Below, piece by piece: positions 7,462 to 10,915 of a stretch of DNA of 10,915 bases (within the stretch, counting starts at the first letter, position 1; the number at the start of each line of letters is the position of its first letter). The stretch is from an uncultured Clostridia bacterium (lineage in GTDB: Bacteria; Bacillota; Clostridia; TANB77; CAG-508). The notes beneath the pieces were generated by a model. It was given only the letters and a program-made list of their open reading frames with translations, was not told the origin of the DNA and did not search any database. A program made the position numbers and the translations under genes. The stretch covers positions 1 to 10,915 of the forward strand of contig CAPBNZ010000057.1 of the NCBI GenBank assembly GCA_948585895.1, given 5' to 3'.

Positions 7462-7554
7462 TTAGAACACAGTAGCATAATTAGAAAATATACCACCATC
7501 TGTTGTTCGCCTCTCAACCCTCTCTGTAATTTTGTTTAAAATACCTTTTTTCAT
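7462..7554 (-). CDS. Possible 30-residue small ORF or gene relic
   Basis: In the gap between the WXG-like operon terminator and the glucan promoter, an ATG at 7554 opens 30 codons to a TAA at 7462-7464. The peptide starts MKKGILNKITERVERRTTDG and ends in an aromatic stretch with Phe-Ser-Asn-Tyr. This piece is noticeably less AT-rich than the DNA around it, as coding sequence would be. Against it, no ribosome binding site is visible. It could be a small peptide gene or the remains of a larger one; I recognise no family. Confidence 0.3.
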   Translation of the reverse strand: MKKGILNKITERVERRTTDGGIFSNYATVF

Positions 7555-7610
7555 TGTATTGGTAAAAAGCTTTTATTTTTCGTATACAATTATAACCAGA
7601 TGTAAAACGC

Positions 7611-7652
7611 AAATAAAAAAGTCAAATTATTAAATATATTAATAATTTGACT
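7611..7652 (-). terminator. Intrinsic terminator of the WXG-like operon
   Basis: Positions 7620-7633 pair perfectly with 7639-7652, a 14-bp stem with a 5-base loop. The minus strand continues with TTTTTTATTT. It lies just past the stop of the tailed WXG-like gene. The stem repeats the left-edge terminator at 28-70. Confidence 0.8.
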
Positions 7653-7689
7653 GATTAGAAATCTATTCTATCTTTATACTTTAATACTC

Positions 7690-8931
7690 CTATCTATTAT
7701 AATTACTAGCAGGTGCGTTTTTATCTATTTTACCCCCTCCAATACTATCTGGACGAGGTGTAACCTTTCCAGCATTAGGATTGGCAGCATATTGACCACC
7801 TCCATAATTACCTCCACCACCACTGGTATAAGGATTTTTTCCAGGGGCATATGTACCATTTGTTTTATTGGCATTGGCAGCAGTGCTTCGACCTCCATCA
7901 GCTGTTGCTTGACTAGATACTGTCTTTTTCGTATTGGTATTGGCATTAGCAGCTGTACTTCGACCTCCATCAGCTGTTGCTTGACTAGATACTGTCTTTT
8001 TCGTATTGTTACTAGATGTTTTACCACTTGAACTAGAACCGCTACTGGTAGGACTTGCCCACCCAGTTGTACCAGCTGCTACAGCACCAGCTGCTGCTGC
8101 ACCTGCAGCTCCAGATCCCTTCTTACTTGGGTTTCCAGTTGAAACTAATCCATTAAAGTAACCACTTCCTTTTGTGTAATCTGTTTGTAAAGCACTTTTT
8201 AATTGTTTTGTCGTTAAATTCGTGTTGTCTTTATCTTCATTTAACTGTTTATATAGTTGATATTGTATTTCATTCAAAGCCTTTTTACCTAAACTTATTT
8301 TATTATTTAAGACAGTTGTATTTAATCCTTTAAATGATATCGTATTTCCTTGTATTAAATGTTGGTTAACTAATCTTCCAATTGATTCCATTTGTTCATT
8401 AATTGTTTCAAAAGCACTTGCTACTGCTTTTATCATTGCTTCTAGGCTTGCTTTATTAGCTTCCATCTTTACATTAGCATTACATACTGTTACTGGTATA
8501 TCACCTAATGTCTTTTTTGTAATATTTTCAATATCATAAATATATTCGCTACCTTTTCCGAAATTTACTATATATGGATATTGGCTAGCACTTTTTTTCA
8601 TTGATTTAAGTGATACCATTTCTTTACACACATCTACTGCTGTAATCCTAACTAATTCCTCTACAATGGTACTGATTCTATTTAATAAAAATACTCCATC
8701 CATTGCACTGCCATTATCATTCCACCATTTTGCAAATTCTGCTGCACAGTCATCATACCATTTTCCTTCTACCATTATGGTACTATGAAATTGTTTTGCC
8801 ACTTTTTTTACATGATTTTGTACAACCTTTACTTTCCCTGCTAATGGTTTTAGAAATTGTTGGTCATATTTTTTCAAATTATATGTTCCACTTTCATCAA
8901 ATTGTCCATTTAAACTGGATAACTTTGCCAT
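7690..8931 (-). CDS. WXG-like helical protein with Gly/Ala/Asn-rich repeat tail
   Basis: This 413-residue protein has two parts. Residues 1-255 are a mainly helical domain shared with the upstream paralogue. W58-Y-D-D-C-A-A-E-F66 fits the W-x-G-x-x-A-x-x-F pattern of WXG100 proteins with Gly replaced by Asp, followed by KWWNDNG (68-74). Other shared blocks are FGKG.EYIY.IENITKK (124-140) and NTNLTTKQLKSALQTDY (236-252). Residues 256-413 are low complexity: an Ala/Gly run (272-289), a Ser run, two 24-residue repeats (309-355) and a Gly/Asn-rich end. There is no N-terminal signal peptide, LPXTG or clear membrane anchor. I infer a type VII-type secretion substrate or partner, but no secretion gene is present here and a YxxxD/E export motif is not evident. 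AAGGGGG precedes the ATG. Expressed with the paralogue 37 bp upstream. Confidence 0.6.
   Translation of the reverse strand: MAKLSSLNGQFDESGTYNLKKYDQQFLKPLAGKVKVVQNHVKKVAKQFHSTIMVEGKWYDDCAAEFAKWWNDNGSAMDGVFLLNRISTIVEELVRITAVDVCKEMVSLKSMKKSASQYPYIVNFGKGSEYIYDIENITKKTLGDIPVTVCNANVKMEANKASLEAMIKAVASAFETINEQMESIGRLVNQHLIQGNTISFKGLNTTVLNNKISLGKKALNEIQYQLYKQLNEDKDNTNLTTKQLKSALQTDYTKGSGYFNGLVSTGNPSKKGSGAAGAAAAGAVAAGTTGWASPTSSGSSSSGKTSSNNTKKTVSSQATADGGRSTAANANTNTKKTVSSQATADGGRSTAANANKTNGTYAPGKNPYTSGGGGNYGGGQYAANPNAGKVTPRPDSIGGGKIDKNAPASNYNR
7867..8007 (-). repeat. Two 72-bp tandem repeats in the tail of the WXG-like protein
   Basis: Residues 309-331 and 333-355 are identical 23-residue stretches (beginning NTKKTVSSQATADGG), giving a 24-residue period with one linking Thr. 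In DNA these are 7939-8007 and 7867-7935, with only a few base differences. An in-frame 72-bp unit can gain or lose copies by slippage. Confidence 0.9.
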
Positions 8932-8968
8932 ACTTTATTCCCCCTTATTTATTTATTTTTTTATATTA

Positions 8969-9757
8969 TTACCACTTTTTCAGCGGATTAACATTTTTTG
9001 AATAATCGGTTTGTAATGCGGATTTTAATTGTTTCGTCGTTAAATTTGTATTACTTTGGTCTTCTTGCAATCTGCTATATAAACTATTTTGGATTGTTTC
9101 CATACAAGTATTAACTTTATTTATCTTTTGATTTAATGTTGATGTGTCTAAACCAGAAAAGGAAATGGTATTTCCATCTAACAAATGATATCTAATTAGT
9201 TGCTGTACTTGTTTTATATTGTCACTAATTTTATCAAATGCATTTGTGATTTCTTTTACCATATTGTTTAAACTTTCTTGGTTTGCTGTCATTCCTATTT
9301 GGTCATTACATTGTGTTCTTACTATATTACCTAAACTCTTTTTGGTAATATTTTCTATTCCATAAATATATTCATTACCTTTTCCAAAATTTACTATATA
9401 AGAATAGTTACTTGCTGTTTTTGAAATGGATTCAAGAGACATCATTTGTACACAAACATTAACAGCTGTAATTCTAACTAATTCTTCTACAATTGTGCTA
9501 ATTTGATTCAAACAACTTATTCCATCCATTGGATTGCCATTATCGTTCCACCATTTTGCAAATTCTGCTGCACAATCATCGTACCATTTTCCTTCTACCA
9601 TTACGGTACTATGAAATTGATTTGCTATTTTCTTTACATTATCTTGTATGTTATTTACATAGTTTACTAGTTTTTTTAAATATATTTCTGAATATTGTTG
9701 TGGTTTATAGATTCCACTTTTTTCGAATTTACCATTCAAATTTGCGAGATTAGCCAT
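8969..9757 (-). CDS. WXG-like helical protein, tail-less paralogue
   Basis: This 262-residue protein is paralogous to the 7690-8931 product over its whole length, but stops right after the shared NTNLTTKQLKSALQTDY block (236-252) with a short Lys/Trp end instead of the repeat tail. The W-Y-D-D-C-A-A-E-F motif is again at 58-66, and KWWNDNG at 68-74 is also identical. Long stretches are predicted helical (about 22-54, 60-110, 155-235), as in two-helix WXG100-type substrates. I see no signal peptide. AAGGGGG lies just before the ATG, the same unusual site as the downstream gene. It is first in the operon, behind the promoter at 9836-9864. A role as secreted partner or chaperone-like mate of the tailed protein is inference; no exact family is recognised. 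Confidence 0.6.
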   Translation of the reverse strand: MANLANLNGKFEKSGIYKPQQYSEIYLKKLVNYVNNIQDNVKKIANQFHSTVMVEGKWYDDCAAEFAKWWNDNGNPMDGISCLNQISTIVEELVRITAVNVCVQMMSLESISKTASNYSYIVNFGKGNEYIYGIENITKKSLGNIVRTQCNDQIGMTANQESLNNMVKEITNAFDKISDNIKQVQQLIRYHLLDGNTISFSGLDTSTLNQKINKVNTCMETIQNSLYSRLQEDQSNTNLTTKQLKSALQTDYSKNVNPLKKW

Positions 9758-9815
9758 ATTTTCCCCCTTACTATTTTTATTTTACACTAAGCAGTGTTGA
9801 TTTCAAAGATTATGT
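9655..9815 (-). repeat. Duplicated 5' segment, copy A (inside the intact gene)
   Basis: It contains the first 33 or so codons of the tail-less WXG-like gene and about 57 bp of its leader. It matches 10187-10346 closely apart from a few substitutions and single-base indels. The similarity ends at the edge of the 28-bp palindrome. Confidence 0.85.
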
Positions 9816-9842
9816 TATATAGATATACTAATATCTATATAA
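9815..9842. promoter_or_regulatory. 28-bp palindrome overlapping the -10 box, probable operator
   Basis: TTATATAGATAT (9815-9826) and ATATCTATATAA (9831-9842) are perfect inverted arms around four bases. It covers the -10 box and start site of the WXG-like operon, the classic position for a repressor. No candidate regulator gene is adjacent. Confidence 0.5.
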
Positions 9843-9864
9843 TACAACTTTTTTTATTTGTCAA
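9836..9864 (-). promoter_or_regulatory. Promoter of the WXG-like operon
   Basis: On the minus strand a perfect -35 TTGACA (9864-9859) is followed after 17 bases by TATATA (9841-9836). The start would be near 9829, leaving a leader of about 70 bases. Confidence 0.7.
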
Positions 9865-10186
9865 TACTAAATTTTGTGCTTGTGGTACTCATCTCATAGT
9901 ATAATTCTAAAAATAGAAAGATATATTTTCAGTATGTAATCGCTCAAACAAGTAAAATGAATACAATTTGCTTGTTTCGCTAATTATTTTGTTGGGTGGT
10001 TAATTCTATATAACAGGGAAAATAAGATGAAACAATATTTTATTCTTAAGTTGACATCATTTTTTTGTGTTGAAGGTTTAAAAAATAGTAATTGAAAAAT
10101 CCAGAAGAAAAACAAATAAAATTTGAATATACATATTCTGATGAGCCACAATCAAGTAAATACAGAACTTATTTTTCAGAATATGG
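9865..10186. other. Non-coding or decayed region upstream of the WXG-like operon
   Basis: No intact gene is seen. A 22-codon plus-strand ORF with ATG at 10027 and AGGGAAAA upstream exists, but it is short and unsupported. The stretch 10092-10202, described separately, is the only part that looks like former coding sequence. Confidence 0.35.
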
Positions 10187-10202
10187 TTACATTGTTTACT
10201 AG
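10092..10202 (+). pseudogene. Plus-strand gene fragment joined to the duplicated segment
   Basis: After a TAA at 10089-10091 the plus strand is open for 36 codons from TTG to a TAG at 10200-10202. The product has a protein-like mix (KQIKFEYTYSDEPQSSKYRT, then an aromatic end Tyr-Gly-Tyr-Ile-Val-Tyr). No ribosome binding site precedes it, and its last codons run into the duplicated segment B. I read it as a fragment of an unknown gene cut at the junction, but a chance frame is possible. Confidence 0.25.
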
Positions 10203-10289
10203 TTTTTTTAAATATATTCTCTGAATATTGTTGTGGTTTTAGGTTCCGTTTTTTTCGAATTTACCATTTAAATTTGTAAGATTAGCCAT
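10187..10289 (-). pseudogene. Truncated third copy of the WXG-like gene start
   Basis: The minus strand from the ATG at 10289 reads MANLTNLNGKFEKNGT then a stop, matching MANLANLNGKFEKSGI of the intact gene at 9757. A one-base deletion after Thr16 creates the stop. A one-base insertion about nine codons later restores the frame, so the homology continues (KPQQYSE, YLKKLVN) to about residue 33 and then ends. It keeps the same AAGGGGG site and leader but has no promoter like the one at 9836-9864. It is a dead 5' remnant of a duplication. Confidence 0.85.
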
Positions 10290-10346
10290 ATTTCCCCCTT
10301 ACTATTCTTATTTTACACTAAGCAGTATTGATTTCAAAGATTATGT
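10187..10346 (-). repeat. Duplicated 5' segment, copy B (in the relic)
   Basis: This is the counterpart of 9655-9815, offset by about 532 bp, in the same orientation. The left end joins the plus-strand fragment 10092-10202. The right end runs into the repeat at 10341-10401. Confidence 0.85.
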
Positions 10347-10401
10347 CTTAATACCTAATAGTTTATTATAAAATGAGTATGATTTCATGTTTTTTGTTTA
10401 A
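10341..10401 (-). repeat. Gene-tail repeat, copy 1
   Basis: It shares a 15-base identical core (10341-10355) and a longer weaker match with 10537-10597. On the minus strand it encodes the last 11 codons of the fragment at 10366-10536 plus downstream DNA. Confidence 0.65.
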
Positions 10402-10536
10402 TTTATAGTTTTTTATGACTTCCCCTATTATTTCATCATAAAACTTATAGACATCAAAATTTGGATAATAAAAACATTTTTCTAACCTTTTTATTATTGA
10501 AAATAGTAATACTTTTGAAAAGTTCCTTTTAAGAAT
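10366..10536 (-). pseudogene. 3' fragment of an unknown gene
   Basis: On the minus strand 56 codons are open between a TAA just upstream (10539-10537) and a TAA at 10368-10366. The product is Lys/Ile/Tyr-rich and protein-like (KCFYYPNFDVYKFYDEIIGE in the middle). It has no ATG, GTG or TTG near its beginning. Its last 11 codons and downstream DNA are repeated at 10537-10597, where the reading frame and residue types are conserved although the bases differ (NKKHEII against NKNYKIV). This conservation argues that it was once translated. It lies just upstream of the truncated WXG-like relic on the same strand. I do not recognise the family; a small accessory or immunity gene of the WXG-like locus is a guess. 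Confidence 0.4.
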
Positions 10537-10597
10537 TTATGTCTTAATACCCGACAGTTTTTCATGAAATGAATACTATTTTATAATTTTTGTTTTT
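10537..10597 (-). repeat. Gene-tail repeat, copy 2
   Basis: It matches 10341-10401 with an offset of about 196 bp. On the minus strand it holds an 11-codon tail ending in TGA (10562-10564) and the shared downstream core. A TAA sits directly before the tail (10598-10600), so only the end of the gene remains. Confidence 0.6.
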
Positions 10598-10650
10598 TTA
10601 AAAATAATTAGAGAATAATTTACCATATATTGGTGAATTATTCTCCAATT
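10598..10650 (-). terminator. Long hairpin, probable terminator of the right-edge gene
   Basis: Arms 10606-10625 and 10631-10650 form a 20-bp stem with one A-C mismatch, one G-T wobble and a 5-base loop. ATTTTT follows on the minus strand. It lies about 57 bp past the stop of the minus-strand ORF entering from the right. Confidence 0.55.
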
Positions 10651-10706
10651 ACTAAAAATATCTCATGCTTAATAAAACACTTAGTGCTTTTTCTTTTTTT
10701 GTTTTT

Positions 10707-10915
10707 TTATATCTCATAGAGCAGAAAATTACATCTGATTTTTGCAACTTGGTAGGAATTAAAACATAGATTGAAATACATTAACCCTGTATTAAAAAGT
10801 GAAAATATTCTTTCTTTCTGTTTTTCTTTATTCTTTCTATAACATCTTATTTTTACTTCGTTTTTTCTCTTATCTATATTGCTTGTGTATTCTACTCCCA
10901 ATATAGTAAGCCATA
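10707..10915 (-). pseudogene. 3' end of a gene running off the right edge, possibly a transposase
   Basis: The minus strand is open from the window edge to a TAA at 10709-10707, about 69 codons, and continues upstream of the first possible start (TTG at 10901). It is very basic at first (KRKNEVKIRCYRKNKEKQKE) and then reads RIFSLFNTGLMYFN, ending in FLLYEI. A basic stretch followed by SLFxxGLxYF and a short aliphatic end resembles C-termini of some DDE transposases, from general impression rather than a firm match. Whether the whole gene is intact cannot be seen. A transposase here would fit the rearranged DNA to its left. Confidence 0.35.

Noticed and set aside
7867..8007. Possible CRISPR-like array
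   Set aside because: Only two 72-bp units without spacers, in frame within a coding region; it is a protein repeat.
7725..8027. 100-codon minus-strand frame inside the WXG-like tail
   Set aside because: It is an out-of-frame shadow of the low-complexity repeat region; its apparent repeats come from the real gene's 72-bp repeat.
8969..9757. YxxxD/E type VII export motif in the paralogues
   Set aside because: I looked for Tyr with an acidic residue four positions later after the helical parts and found no convincing case, so export is left as inference.
9935..9952. Sequence resembling a CcpA cre site
   Set aside because: It fails conserved positions of the consensus and is not near a sugar-use promoter.

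Overview
The window is very AT-rich, uses standard stop codons including TGA, carries strong AGGAGG-type ribosome binding sites and TTGACA/TATAAT promoters, and holds families typical of anaerobic low-GC Gram-positives. It most likely comes from a Bacillota (Clostridia-like) chromosome. The species cannot be named from the sequence.

Left part (1-2060). A terminator of an upstream gene enters from the left edge (28-70). A TfoX N-terminal-domain protein (505-804, minus) is divergent from an sdpRI-like pair (1080-1893, plus): an ArsR/SdpR-type repressor overlapping a DUF1648/SdpI-type membrane protein. The pair has a perfect-consensus promoter bracketed by two related palindromes, one of them 36 bp and perfect, which suggests tight autoregulation.

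NAD block (2061-3578, minus). A nicotinate-nucleotide adenylyltransferase (nadD) is followed by an ammonia-type NAD synthetase (nadE). These are the last two steps of NAD synthesis, ending at a good intrinsic terminator. NadD has an unusual LxSH instead of HxGH in its nucleotidyl-transfer motif.

Glucan block (3864-7333, minus). A GH144/'glycoamylase'-family protein (PF10091 type) is translationally coupled through an ATGA overlap to a GH3 beta-glucosidase. Neither has a signal peptide. The pair suggests intracellular breakdown of imported beta-1,2-gluco-oligosaccharides, but the substrate is inferred.

WXG-like block (7690-9864, minus). Two tandem paralogues share a roughly 255-residue helical domain with a W-x-D-x-x-A-x-x-F motif resembling the WXG signature of type VII secretion substrates. 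The second carries a Gly/Ala/Ser/Asn-rich tail with a 24-residue tandem repeat. They form an operon with a strong promoter, an overlapping 28-bp palindrome and a terminator.

Right part (9865-10915). This is a gene graveyard. It holds a truncated third copy of the WXG-like gene start with its leader, a 3' fragment of an unknown gene whose tail is present twice, a short plus-strand fragment joined to the duplicated piece, and the 3' end of a minus-strand ORF entering from the right edge (possibly a transposase). It looks like repeated duplication and deletion around the WXG-like locus. No CRISPR, tRNA or rRNA was seen.
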